Below, piece by piece: positions 25,501 to 37,040 of a stretch of DNA of 64,000 nucleotides. The DNA comes from Meconema thalassinum (taxonomy: Eukaryota; Arthropoda; Insecta; Orthoptera; Tettigoniidae). The stretch spans positions 1,080,397,788 through 1,080,461,787 of the forward strand of contig OX336389.2 of NCBI GenBank assembly GCA_946902985.2, given 5' to 3'. Positions within the stretch are counted from its first letter, which is position 1. Every line of letters starts with the position of its first letter. A program made the translations under genes and the position numbers. The notes under the pieces are model-generated. The model saw only the letters and a list, made by a program, of their open reading frames with translations. It did not search any database and was not told where the DNA came from.

Positions 25501-26226
25501 CAATTTGAAATATGGTTAATGATGTTCGTGCACTTTTAATTAAATACTGTAATTGACGATTATAGTGATTAAATCTGATGCAATTTACACTATTTTAGCA
25601 ATTTTTAAGTTCACCTCGTGGCGTCGTCTTTTACATTCAGACCATGTGGTCTGTTGATTTCACAGAATTGCATGAAAACTGGAGAAATGTCGCCTAAAAT
25701 ATCTCAGTTTTACTAGCAAAGTTTACAGCGTGTTTTTATACTCACGCAGATATTATACTGCTCTCACAAAGCGCTCGGTTGATGAATTTACTCACACGTT
25801 TTCAACCAGCAAAAAATCTCACGTGCATCCGTAGCACGGATCACAATAGCTGTTTTTATTTTTTATGCCTAAGATCTCCCATTATGCAGTCCATGGTTCA
25901 GGAAGGAAAACTGCGCTAGTCATTTAGCGACTCAAGAAATACTCTAATATCTGCGATATAAAATATAATTTTTGAGCTCTCAAAAATCCTCTATTTGGCT
26001 CATCATGCTGATTCAGAATGCATGGCGTTTTCAATTAGAGTGGCGTAACATATCAAAAGGGAAAATATTTCCTCGTGGTCAGATAAAATGTGGAAGTGAC
26101 CACTACCATGATCAAATATCGATGTAGGAGCAAATCAAAGTATCCTCGGCTTATTCTAGCCGGTGGGGTCATTACCAACTGCGTAAAGATTAAAAGATAT
26201 TACCGAGCCATGATTTATCGGGCTCA
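22509..26226. mobile_element. 3.7 kb insertion of unknown class with GTAT target duplication
   Basis: Helitron sequence on both sides is contiguous once this segment is removed (compare 51250-51295). GTAT flanks both ends (22505-22508 and 26227-26230). The ends are TGTGCCCG and CGGGCTCA, a near-perfect 8 bp inversion with the TG…CA form of an LTR. The first 540 bases are a diverged relative of the LTR-like repeats at 8966 and 18923. There is no second copy of that repeat inside and no protein domain is recognised. It could be a very long solo LTR or a defective LTR element. Confidence 0.65.
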
Positions 26227-26490
26227 GTATATGGATATATTTAATTGTTTACCCAGCGTAAGCTTAAAATGCGCACGGACGGCAGGTTTTTCTTCGTCTC
26301 GATTTTCTGAAATCGTTACCGCTTGGCTTCCTTTGGTCATAATTGAATGTCTTTCTACAGAAACCTTCCTCTAGAAATCCTTTACAGAATGGGGAAAACC
26401 GCATCAAAATTCATCGAGTGTTTCTCGAGATTACCCGTTACATCCAAGAATCTGGGACTTTGTTTTATACTATGTAGAGATTTACTAAGG
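26227..26490 (-). mobile_element. Helitron remnant, continuation
   Basis: This continues the Helitron cut at 22508. 'tttacccagcgtaagc', 'gaaatcgttaccgcttggcttcc' and 'ccaagaatctgggactttgtt' align with 51260-51510 and, reversed, with 51835-52080. Confidence 0.75.
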
Positions 26491-27014
26491 AGTGCATTCA
26501 GCTATTAGGTCGCGTTGAACACTGATTTCAAGCCATATAGATGTAGGATATAGGGTTCGAAGAGGCATGACGAGTGAAAGACTCGAACTTGACACCGTTT
26601 TCTTTGATAACTACTTATAATCTGGTACGACAATGAACTATCTAAGTATGTTGGCATAAGTAGAGCTAGTGATGCTAACACAGCCATCTTTAATATTGTA
26701 GCCCACTGTTACCAAGAATTGTATTGCAAGAACCACCCATGGCCCTTTGCCTAGAGCAGCCTTGAGGATGTCCGTGAGGTGTGACGTTTATGAAGAAAGA
26801 GCAAGCGCTGTATTTGAATATAGCGGCAGGATTGGCAACTCCAGCTATCTGATATGACATCTAGCGGTAAAAATGAGAAACTTACCAAGTAGAGTACATT
26901 TGTCACGTGGTGACTGTTGGTATTTGGTTTCTGGTATTGGTAAGCAGATCGTGGTAAATTTTTCGTGTTTATACAATCATATGTAATAAGTTTTACTCGT
27001 TGATAGAGTGCAAA
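26491..27014. other. Unassigned; possible leader of the THAP exon
   Basis: No repeat ends or coding signals. The last 100 bases have the mixed composition of an untranslated region, but no promoter element is convincing. Confidence 0.3.
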
Positions 27015-27134
27015 ATGAGTAAAAGCAAAGTATATTGCTCAGATTACGGCTGTAAGTCGATGTATAAGAGGGCTGCGGATATAAGATTCCATCACTTTCC
27101 AAAAGATGCAAATACCGATAGCCGAAAGGTGACG
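27015..27134 (+). CDS. Candidate first exon of a THAP zinc-finger protein
   Basis: THAP domains are C2-CH zinc fingers that bind DNA and occur in transcription regulators and in P-element transposases. From the ATG at 27015 the product reads KVYCSDYGC at residues 5-13, giving a C-x4-C pair, and IRFHHFPKD around residue 26-34, the family's characteristic FH-FP signature. About 40 residues are THAP-like. Similarity then stops near 'cgaaaggtgacg', which contains a possible splice donor. The frame stays open to 27347, but that part is low-complexity (gccaagc repeats). The second half of the domain, with the C-x2-H pair, is not seen downstream. It could be a real exon, a processed fragment or transposase debris. 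Confidence 0.5.
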
Positions 27135-28686
27135 ATACCGAATAAATACGGGCAAAAGGAGCGGGTTGGACTCCTCATCACTACACTCACTGCCGACAGG
27201 ACGGGTTGTTCACTGTTACGCCGAACCAAGCCGCACCTAGACAGCCAAGCACAGTCTCGCCGAGCCAAGCCTTACCAAGACAGCCAAGCCTACACCAGCC
27301 GAAGACAGCCAAGCTTCATCAGTCAGGTATCCTTCCCCGCGCCCTAGTACATTTCCAATAACCCTACCAACCGCCATCACCTCGCTCTGCGATATCCGAG
27401 CCATTCCACTACGAGTCATATAGGCCTAATTTGACTTCGCAGGGTAAATATCTACTCTGCGAGAACCTGCTACCAGTCCGATATTCAACACCAAACCCAC
27501 CTGCTAACCATCCAAATCAAGCAATTCCTGTCTCCCCCGAGTTTTAATACAAATTAAACTTATCCCTTCGCTCTACCAAGCAGCAAATAATTTCTAGAGT
27601 CTATGTTACAGCGCCACGACTCGAACTGCTGAAAAACAAATACCAGCAGACAGCCGTTGCTTGATAATACGCAATTGATACATAAAATCCAGTGGAACAC
27701 ACAAATTAGATCACGCGTATCGCACAGTTATAGGCCTACATATATACAATTAAAATTAACACTGTCATTATTTTAGGGACCACATTTATTGATTATAACC
27801 GAAAAATAAAAAGTGTTCCATATCAAACGCGTGTTATTGAGTATTTTTACCCTACTTATCCAGACCGACCGCAGCGCCCCAAGTGTTAGTTTGAGTTGCC
27901 AATAGAGCCCCAGATTGATTCCAGTCTGTTTGCACTGTAGGTAGCGTATTTAAAACAAGATTAGCTCTTCCTCTCTATTTCCCCTCCAAGGCCCATGTTG
28001 CCTAACTGCCCGAAAACTGAGCAAGATAGCGGCGTGGTGGTGCGGCCTTATCCACACAGCTACCAGGCTCTGACCTGCAGACTTAATCGACCTGCTGCTT
28101 TAGTTCAGTAGGTAATCCTTTGGCGATCAAAGTCAAAGGTCAAGGTTTTAATTTTTGCAAGTGCGAGTATAATTGTTTTTACTCTCGATCTTATATCTTA
28201 CTCAAAGTACACAGCGCGACCTATTAACTGAATGCGTACTTGGTTATCAGTGCTGTTATGAAAATACAACCCTAATATTCATTAATTGAGGAGGCCAAGA
28301 ACACTGCCTTGGTATATACAAAGCATTTTCTGAAGTATAATTGACATCTGAAATGTTCTCATTATTTAAAAGTGAGGGTGAAAGTAACTTAAATAAACAT
28401 AAATAAAATCTCATCGGCATTTTTACAGACATATTTACGTATATAGTATGTAAAGTTTTGAAGCCATTTTTCCGGTACAAACTATCAGTTGTCACTCTTT
28501 AGTCGGTCAACATAAATTTCTGGTGAGTTACAAATGATAGTATTTACGTATATCCAAAAATTCTTGAAAAACGAATCCTGAAGTCGGGATGGAATGTGGG
28601 ACACCAGTGAGTGAGCGACCGCATAAATATACGTATATAAGTTAGCAGAGATTCAGGTTGATAGTACCGTATATATATAGCCTACA
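27135..28686. other. No identifiable gene
   Basis: 27190-27340 contains loose repeats of 'gccaagcc' and 'agacagccaagc'. A possible tRNA-like head lies near 28095 ('tagttcagtaggtaat'), without a clear element around it. Nothing else is recognised. Confidence 0.35.
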
Positions 28687-28712
28687 CTAGCAGTAGTGCT
28701 GGGCTTCGCCCG
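28687..28712 (-). mobile_element. Helitron 3' terminus
   Basis: On the minus strand ccgggcgaagccc, a small hairpin, is followed after about ten bases by CTAG|T. This is the same terminal structure as at 22136, 49796 and 52433. How far the element extends to the right is unclear, since I see no matching interior. Confidence 0.5.
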
Positions 28713-31596
28713 GTGGATTTATTTGTTTTATGGATGATTGGAGCGCTCAAGGATGAGGATCGGAAAGCACCAACGCTCATTGCAGCTGATATCCTCAGTG
28801 TACTGCACCAACACCATCGCCCTTATACAGAGACATACTATTGTCATGATGATAACTGTTTTAAGGGGCCTAAGAAATCTTTTTGGACTAATTACTCCCC
28901 ATAACTGCAATTTATAAGCAGCTCGCAATTCTGCACCAGAACACTGGTAGGGGCGACGTGATGCAGCCCGCATTGCCAGGCACAAATAGACTTGGATATT
29001 ATTGTTCGGGAGCGCTTGTTCTTCCGACTTACTGAAGAAAAATCAATCTTTGAAGTTACCTGAGAGGTGTAGCCTAATGCTACATGGCCTAAACTATTCC
29101 TCTGTAATCTGGCTATCATATACAAAAATAATTTTTCGAATAAGACTGGTAGTTCCAGAGATTAGTGCGTTTAAACACACAAACAAGCAAACTTTTCTGC
29201 TTTATTATTTGTATTGGTATAGATTTGGTTCTTCACGAAGGTACTTGTCTTTTTACCCATTTGTAAAAACTGTCTTATAGCATTATTGTTCGGTTAAATA
29301 TGATAATATATAAAGAAATAATCGTCTACCTTGTCGGTTAGGTGGAAATGAAGCACAAGGCAAGTATTTAAGAACCCAAAAGTACCAACCTGGCTAGTGT
29401 ACGTTTGATAAAGACCAAAATTGTATTTTGCTAAACCAGGCCTGGTCAGTTCGGAAGTGACACGCTTTCAGAGATGGAGTTGGTCAAATGGCGCAAACCA
29501 CACGATGAACACCCAAGTCAACATAACCAGCTCTTGGAAAAAATGAATGATACCTCAGATATTGAAGGAAGTTTTGTACGTATCAATGGATTCATTTTCA
29601 ATCAGAATTAAAATGAACTAACGGAACCAATGAATATTATAGAAACATTAACCACACAATGTTGGTTGAAATGAAAGAGGGTATTTGAAACTGCACCGTT
29701 CTTGAAGAACATTTCACACTAGTTTAGTAAATGACAGATTTACCATTGCTGTAGTGAGCCCCGCGATATTATTCTAGACATCGCTAACAACTCCGTGGGT
29801 AGTTAAGGAAGAAATCTCACACGAACAGTGTGCACATTATTTATGATAACAACGATCTTTCTGTCTTTTAAAATGGCTAAGTCAGCAGCAGAAACCTCAG
29901 ATTACAGAAATTTGCTTGGTTGTTTGCATAATTGTTAAACCGCTTTACATTTCAAATCGTTTTAAACAGCTACTAACCTTCTGCTTCGCCATGGAGTGGA
30001 GGTTGTGCGATTCATGGTTGTGATAAGTGTTCTCTTCTGATGTAATCATCGTTGCACCAACCTTCACATAAGCTTGACCAGAATTCTTACGCATAACCAG
30101 TAGTGAATTTTATCACATAAATTTGGATGAATACAGAACTTGTACCCTTCTATTAACCGTAGCTACTTCCCTTTCTTATCGAAGATCGAAGTTTCCATTT
30201 CTACTACCACTCCATGCTCAAAAGTAAAACAATCCAAAGCAATAGATAACTAAAACTACCAATATACACTGGCAGTTGGTGCTTTGTTAGTGAATTCAGT
30301 ATAAATTTTACAAATGGTCATTACTTGAGCATGATTAAAAAATCACAAAGAATAACATTCACATAATCCCATCCAAGTTCCAAATGTCTGGGACTGAAAA
30401 CCAAGTTTTCATCTCTTCGTTGTTTACACTACTAGTATGTCTATACTTAGCCGTGTATCCACATCTCTGATGTTTATCACAGCACCTACAGTGAGTCTAT
30501 GTGGAATTAGTATCCATTCAACACACCCACGAAGCTTACACGTATTTAGTCATCATCCAATGTTTTAACAGACTACTACGTTTGTATGATTCTCCAACAT
30601 TGCCGTGAAATTCCCACCTTAAACGCAGTGGGTATTGGACAGGTCGAATAGTAGATGTCTTATATCAGAGTTTAGTGTAGGATAGTCTACGACTACCGGT
30701 ACTCACCTAGACTAAAGACTCAGAGGAGTGATATTCCTTTCCCAATTTTCTTTTACGACAACATGCATATTTTGCCGATCGTCTTGTCCGTGGCAACCTG
30801 GGTTTCAATAAAGCAGTGGATCGAAGTGGCGGAAAGTGAAACCCAGTACGTCTAGCAAACATCAGATCCGTGGCTCATTCCTCTGGGAGGACACTTGGGA
30901 TAGGGAATAGAGTTTCATCCATTGAGTCACCCGATCGACTACTATCTCCTGTTCGAATCACAACAGTCTCTCTTGACGCAAAGGCGGCAGGCTTCCTTCA
31001 TTGTCCCTACATTTCATACTTAAAGAACTGCAATACTGATTTTTTCTCCACACGATATCTCAAATGCTTCAAGCACACAGATTGATAAAACACACTAACC
31101 TTCAAACTCCTGCTTTTTTAGACACATGTTTCGAAAGAGCTCATGAAAAGTCATTTGTCCTTGTTGGATTCTAACAGTGTAATTTGGTTTTCTCTTACTC
31201 ATATCAACCTACTGCATTTGTGAAGGCTGTACACTGAAACTATTTGTCTGGCATTGTGAATATATGAGAGATATCTATGGTTATTTGTACACCATAATCA
31301 GTCCCACAAAAATACCGATATTTCCGATTCTATTGCAAGTGAATATTCGTGTTATAAAACTTTTTATTTTTTAGATACTACACTGAAAAACCATTAGGCC
31401 TACTATGGACAGGGAAAGTTTGCGTTTTGATTTGGTGACAAGCTAGATTTTATACGCCTAGAATATACGCTGCTTTCTACAGTTCACAGTTTATTTGACC
31501 CAGCCTGGAGGATTCTAAGCTCTTAATATATTCTCTACAAATTAGCAGATGACCTCGATTTCCCACCAACTAAAACAACAATAACTATCTATTATA
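28713..31596. other. No identifiable gene
   Basis: Nearly 2.9 kb of mixed AT-rich sequence. Only short chance reading frames on both strands and no recognisable repeat ends. Confidence 0.35.
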
Positions 31597-32710
31597 GTGT
31601 TTGAAGCGAATTTTCAGTGTTGCCTTAGTAATCGAAATTTGATATTATTCAGTCGATCAACACGATTGTACCCAATTGAGATGGGTTGTTCCCTAATCCT
31701 GAAAAATAATTACATGAGATTAATAAAAACACTTGGATGACCAGTTTCAATCGTCAAGTGATCATCATCAGATCCATTACACTTAGGCTATGAAATCTAT
31801 GTCAAAAACTATGGATGATATTATTTACAATATGTACACTTATTTAGTTGCAGTAGTAGTTAACCTAACGCAACTAGTCAATACTTGTTAGTTATAGTCC
31901 ATGTGATATTTTGTTAAGAAACTGAAAGTGGTGATTGACCTCCAAATTAGCTTGCTTAGTGTGAATATGTGGTTGTTGTTAAATGGTCAGTTCAGATCAG
32001 ATTGTCTACTTAGCTACTTGAGTTGCACATTGAACTTGCACGAAAGAACATGGATAAAAACTTAACGATGTTGGTGGATTTCCTTGGTTTACCATTTCTA
32101 CTCCAGGCAAATGCCGGGTTGTTCCGGAAGAGAGCAGTTGACCTCGTCACTGTCTGCACTGAACTGGGAGGAACTTCCTGTGCGCAAGTGTCTCATAACT
32201 TTCTAGGCATTCCTCTTTCCGGCATTCCTAAATATGTGCGTTCATCGAGCAATGTAACATGTGTGTGTTGCCAAGTCTTGAATTCCTAATGTGGTGTATG
32301 TTGCTGTATACTGGAGCATCTTCAACTATTCAAGGCCAGTGTTCATTCTCGCCACGCGTAAGCTAAACAACCCTCTTTAAGCGCAAACCGTCTAATGGGA
32401 ATATACCGGAACCTTTAATACTGCCGTTAATGCCGGCCTTAGTTTATTGAAGATATGGTACATCGTACATCCTGATCCAATAACATGTTTCCCTTATTTA
32501 TCCCTTATCTAGCTTGGCTATTACGTTATTTTGTTCCTCGTTTCCAACGGTGGGTGTTTTCTAGTGGGTAAAAAGGGATGAATTCTCCATGAATCTGTGT
32601 TCGTTTAAATGATTGGGGGTATTTATTAATCTCAAGTAACTTTCTTTCAAGACTAGAAATCAACCCATCACAATTGGATCCAATCGTGTTGACCAACTGA
32701 AAAACATCAC
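31597..32710 (-). mobile_element. Penelope-like element 3' end, reversed and interrupted
   Basis: Read on the minus strand this aligns with 48780-49680 of the large copy. The block 'atcaggatgtacgatgtacc' (32450 here) matches 48910. 'caaccacata' and 'gcaactaaataagt' match 49310-49450, and the terminal 'ttagggaacaacccatct…' segment matches 49590. The middle (about 32040-32330) is unrelated and includes a family R fragment (aggcaaatgccgggttgttcc), so another element sits inside. A hammerhead-like motif is retained at 31734-31776. Confidence 0.75.
31734..31776 (-). ncRNA. Hammerhead ribozyme-like motif (minus strand)
   Basis: On the minus strand: TGGAT, CTGATGA, one extra T, GATCA-cttga-CGATT, GAAAC, tg, GTC, ATCCA. 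TGGAT pairs with ATCCA as stem I and the conserved CTGATGA and GAAA boxes are intact. Stem II is weakened against the copy at 49508-49550 (one G·U pair and one A·C mismatch). Hammerheads in Penelope-like elements are known; activity here is not shown. Confidence 0.5.
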
Positions 32711-33179
32711 ATTTCATTACTTAACTAACTAATCTCTCTACGTCAGCAGGAGCGAATCATTATGTATTCCAATCACCAGTAAAATGGCTTCTCACTGAGA
32801 CAGCACCCAATGAACAAAGGATATCAGCTTAATTACGCAGAGCATTGTTGAGTTCAGCCGAGGCCACTGAACCCGTGGAGTTTTCTAGGCTATAGCCATT
32901 ACGTAACGACCAATTACCTAATGCGACAGAGCCGCATTTAGCTACAGTACCACGACCAGTCGGTGAAACATTGATTGCAAGAGAAGATGTCCTAGGGTAT
33001 CTGATACCACAGGTGTACCAGCAGTGCCTCAAGTTGGCAAATATTGTAGAGAGGTGGTGTACAATCGTGCAGTCATAAGCTACTGCATCTCATGAGACGT
33101 GAAATACAACAAAACTTCATTTTAGGTGCAATTTGATAATAAGATGAGATAATTAATAATTTATCATTGAACGATGCTG
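32711..33179. other. No identifiable gene
   Basis: Unassigned AT-rich DNA. Confidence 0.3.
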
Positions 33180-33420
33180 GTGGTTTTCCTTTGTTTACCA
33201 TTTCTACTCGAGGAAAATGCCGGGATGTTCCTAACTTACGGCCACTGCTGCTTCCTTCCCAATCCTAGTCTCAATTGCAAATATACACACTATTACAGAC
33301 ATCACAACAACGCATATTAAAAGAAAAATCATACTCACATACATCCCGGTACACGGGGCTAAAAGATCGCGCTGTCACAAGCCCTTAAATAATTTAACCA
33401 CAAACACGTTCGAATTTTTA
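33180..33420 (+). repeat. Family R interspersed repeat copy
   Basis: The ordered blocks are all present: 'gtttaccatttctactcgag', 'aaaatgccgggatgttccta', 'acggccactgctgcttcc', 'aatcctagtc', then 'tacacggggctaaaagatcg' and 'agcccttaaataatttaac'. This is the head-less right part of the family. Confidence 0.65.
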
Positions 33421-34777
33421 TTCCTTCTGTTCAAATATTACAGTATTCAGAAGAATAAGCCAGTTATAGAACTGGTTCCCATCATTACTCTTTGGTTGTT
33501 TTTTTTTTCTGGAGATTAAAACGGTGAGTTTTAGTGTATGGGCCAGTTACGAGACACGGTATCAACGATATTCACTTTACGTTTTGAGTTATTGATCTTT
33601 CCAATATAAACGAGCACGGATACCTGTACGCTATATATTGAAGGACATAAGGCACACCGTAATTTTATTTCCTTGGCTTCTTAACTTGGAATATTTCATA
33701 AGATACTGTAAACCCACAATATATTTCACTCGAAGAGTTCAGTGTTCCTAACTTTTTATGTAAGGTTAAAAGCAGTAGCGGGTCTTTTTCTGAACCCGAC
33801 TTTGAATTTAAAGGAACAAGAGATAACTTTCTATTGATTATTAAGAGAGAATGAAATCCAGGCGGAACGCTTTCAGCCAGCGCAGGTTACAAAGGAACAA
33901 AATTATACATTCTGTGCATTCGTTTACTGGTTGCGAGCACGCCTATAAGAGCGTGAGTGAGGTTTTCTTGAGTGAAAAAAAGGACCAGAAAGTCTTATTC
34001 ATGAACTCAGATTGGTCCACCATATTGATTTCAGCTGTATTACGGTATCTTGAGTGAAGGTGAACGCGTTTGGAAAGACAAAACATATTATGAGGTCGCT
34101 CAGATCTCCAACATACAGCATCGTCTCGACTGAAATTGTGACGAATTGCACTCTAATTTCATAAATATCTATACTTTCTTAAAAAAATTACTTTAAAAAA
34201 TGTACCAAGTGTGCGATTTTCAGATACTGTTGCTGTAGGAATATACGCTCCATAATTGCTGTCCACTTCACATTTTGTCAGCTGTCACGCCTGTTTCATG
34301 CCATTTTAACATTCTGAGGGTTTTCCTTTATCATTTTGCATACATTTCAGAAACAGTTAATCAAAGGAATGTGTAATCAAATCGTATATTTTCATAAATA
34401 TCGAATAACCGGTGAGTGTTATGAAGATCCAATTTTCGGTGATTACATAACAACCTTTTTCCTTAAGTCTCTCATTACAAACCTATTGGGGAAAGTGTGG
34501 TTCAAGAACATGCGAGATTTCTTGCACCGGTCCGCTTGTTAAATTAAATGTAGAACACAATATTGGCTTTGCATGCCAAAGGCGAAAGAGCATCCCACCA
34601 TACATTCATGATGGTGGCTGAGCATAATATTAGAACTTCAAAATCAATAACTCAGGATGTAATTGCGCAATTAACCCGAAACTTAATAAAAGGGGAGAAA
34701 TAGATACGATACCTCGTTTGCATTAGTCATCACTCAGGTTATCACACTGCATATAACACGCAGCCACCATTTTGTAT
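33421..34777. other. No identifiable gene
   Basis: Mixed sequence upstream of the Penelope-like copy. Some of 34570-34777 could be part of that element, but it has no counterpart in the second copy. Confidence 0.3.
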
Positions 34778-35952
34778 ATACATAAGATATTATTAATAAA
34801 AATTCACTATTTATTAGATCCAATGACGAAAATTAGTGAATATGTAGTCTCACATAAATGGCTTTCTCTGCAGAGGGCGCAATATAAACGATTGTCTACA
34901 ATCAAGATGGTGGACGGGCGTACTTTTCTAATGTTCTAATCAAAACCTCTGGATGCAAAAGCGAAACAACAATGAAACTTAATAAACGGGGAGTCTTGCA
35001 TGGTGTACAACTCTTAACATTCATCACAAGGACAATCATACTCCTTGATAAGGACAATGCATTATAACTATGCCCATACATTATGGTGTTTGAAGCCATT
35101 TTTCAGTGTTGCCTTAGTAAAAAAAGTTTGGTGCTTTTCAGTCAGTCAACACGAATGTACCCAAATGAGTTGGGTTATACCCTAATCCTGAAAAAAGTGC
35201 GTTAAAAGAAACAGAATACATATTAATCAAAGCCGAAAAATCAAAATTAATAAACATGAACCCAAAAGTACCGTCAATGAGGGGACTACCAAAAATACAC
35301 AAAAAGGACTGCCCAATGAGACCAATAGTCAACTGTAGGAATGTGCCGAATTACAAAATCAGCAAAAAGTTACTAAAACTATTAAACACCGCCTTTCCAA
35401 TGACAAAAACAATTCTGTAAAGAACACAACCCAATTAGAAACTGCATTGAACATGCTACAAATGAAACCTAGCTTGCGGCTAGTATCCTTCGATATAACT
35501 AACATGTACACCAACATTCCAATTAATGAAGCAATCAACATTATCAAAACCAACTTAAAATCCAACAACTCGGCAAAAAAAACTGAAGAGATCGTGAGAT
35601 TACTGAGGGACATACTCAGCCAAAACGTGTTTCAATTCGACAATAAAATGTACACACAAACAGAGGGCCTAGCCATGGGGTCGCCATTAAGCGAGCTAAT
35701 CGCCGACATCTTAATTAACGCACTGGAAAATGCATTCTTAGAAAATACCTCAACTAAGGGAATAGTAATGTGGAAAAGATACGTGGATGATTTAATTTGC
35801 ATCTACGACACTGAACTAACAAGCGAAGAACCAATTCTCCAAACCATTAATAGCCCCTACACCACTCAATCAAATTCACTAAGGAATCCAAAACCGATCG
35901 GAAAATGAATTACCTCGACATAACCATCGAACGTAAAGATAAGCCTTAATAT
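34778..35952 (+). mobile_element. Penelope-like element, 5' part (copy A)
   Basis: This segment is repeated at 46032-47208 with roughly 14 differences by hand count. It starts with non-coding sequence. A terminal repeat then runs through 'tttggtgcttttcagtcagt' and 'ttgggttataccctaatcct', the same sequence that appears reversed at the element's 3' end (49590-49660). The reverse transcriptase follows directly. The N-terminal part of the usual protein is absent, as is common in 5'-truncated Penelope-like copies. It ends where the LTR begins (ATAT at 35949-35952). Confidence 0.85.
35205..35946 (+). pseudogene. Penelope-like reverse transcriptase, frameshifted (copy A)
   Basis: Same protein as at 46450-47204. 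The motifs GLPKIHK, RPIVN, FDITNMYTNIP, GLAMGSPLS and YVDD can all be read. A one-base deletion in an A run near 35380 (taaacacc against taaaacacc in copy B) breaks the frame between the first two motifs and the catalytic ones. A second shift follows PKPIGK, after which NYLDITIERKDKP is readable before the LTR insertion. The enzyme would copy RNA into DNA at a nicked chromosomal target; this copy cannot make it. Confidence 0.85.
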
Positions 35953-36179
35953 TGTACAGCCCCGGGGGGCAGTACCCCCTGAGAGCCACCCCCCATCTTT
36001 TACCAAAACCACCCCAACTGGCAACACCATAAGACCAGAACATTATCCATACACAGCAAGAGGCGGCCACCCAGCCTGGGAGGTTAGCCAACAACTTGCA
36101 AAACATACACAAACATCTACACTAACAACTATCTGGGGCAGCTACAGTGACGTAATGCTGACCACGCAGCACCGGAAAG

Positions 36180-36185
36180 TATAAG
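36180..36185 (+). promoter_or_regulatory. TATA-like box in LTR
   Basis: The sequence ggaaagtataagaatgg lies 230 bp into the LTR, upstream of 'attatctgttctactctgtg', a plausible start region. The same box occurs in the second LTR at about 47436-47441. Prediction only. Confidence 0.45.
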
Positions 36186-36394
36186 AATGGAGTCCTAACT
36201 AGGAGCCATTATCTGTTCTACTCTGTGCGTCGCCAGCGGCCCTAGCCGACGTCTGTTCCAGTTTCATCATCAGGTGAGATTCAGTAGTGCTCAGACTCCT
36301 TTATTTTGTGAACACCTACCCCTAATTTGTACACACCAATTGTATACTTGTCTACATTCCCCAAGAGGGACTTACCAATTTACATCTACTGACC

Positions 36395-36400
36395 AATAAA
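36395..36400 (+). terminator. AATAAA polyadenylation signal in LTR
   Basis: AATAAA is located 215 bp after the TATA-like box, which is a normal spacing for the R region of a retrotransposon LTR. It is conserved in the second LTR. Confidence 0.5.
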
Positions 36401-36831
36401 TATATGGTCAGTAAGCTACACTTGCATTTACTAATTACACTCCTCTTGACATCCTCATACCCCGCCTGACCTTCGTCACAAGTGTCCGTGACCGTGGTAG
36501 CCAGTAATTGCTTTGTCAGACTCCATTGTGCTCCCAGCACGCGACTCGACTGCCTAGCATCGAGCCGCTGACATAGCACGTTTATTGTGTTACTCACTCC
36601 GCCCAGCTGGCAGGCCAGCACAGTAGCCTGTATTTAGAGATCCATCCCCCAGCAAATACTTACATCTTTGCAGGAACACCCCCTGGAGATTAAACACTAA
36701 ACAACACACTACACTAGTAAGCTCTCCCAGCTACGGGAAGCTACTCTCATTTAGGAACAACCTTCCAAATTGGCACAGTAACACAAAACGTGTTTTATCC
36801 CAAACTACCCCCCAACCAAGGGATTAAAACA

Positions 36832-37040
36832 TATTTGGTGGAGGCGCTGCTACCACGCACAATAAGGGTAGGACTCATACAACGAGCCCTCGTGGTAGAA
36901 CGAGCCGTACCACAAGCAGCCAAGCGAGACTATTTTTTTTTCTACCTACATTACGTCCCACACTTTTTCTTTACCACACGGGGATTTGTATTATTATACC
37001 CACCCCATCCTCCCCATAGTACAAGGTCGGTGGAAATTAA
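36832..37040 (+). other. Leader of the Gag-OTU element
   Basis: The sequence just after the LTR reads tatttggtggaggcgctgct, a position where a tRNA primer-binding site is expected. I cannot assign the tRNA. The gag start codon follows at 37041. Confidence 0.5.

Larger units (their letters stand above)
35953..36831 (+). repeat. LTR of Gypsy-type retrotransposon (5' copy)
   Basis: The 879 bp repeat begins TGTACAG and ends TTAAAACA (TGT…ACA). It is duplicated at 47209-48086 with about 13 differences by hand count. The insertion site is fixed by the second copy, which has ATAT on both sides. A 4 bp duplication of this kind is typical of Gypsy-group elements such as 17.6 or 297. It carries a TATA-like tataag at 36180-36185 and a polyadenylation signal at 36395-36400. 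Confidence 0.88.
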
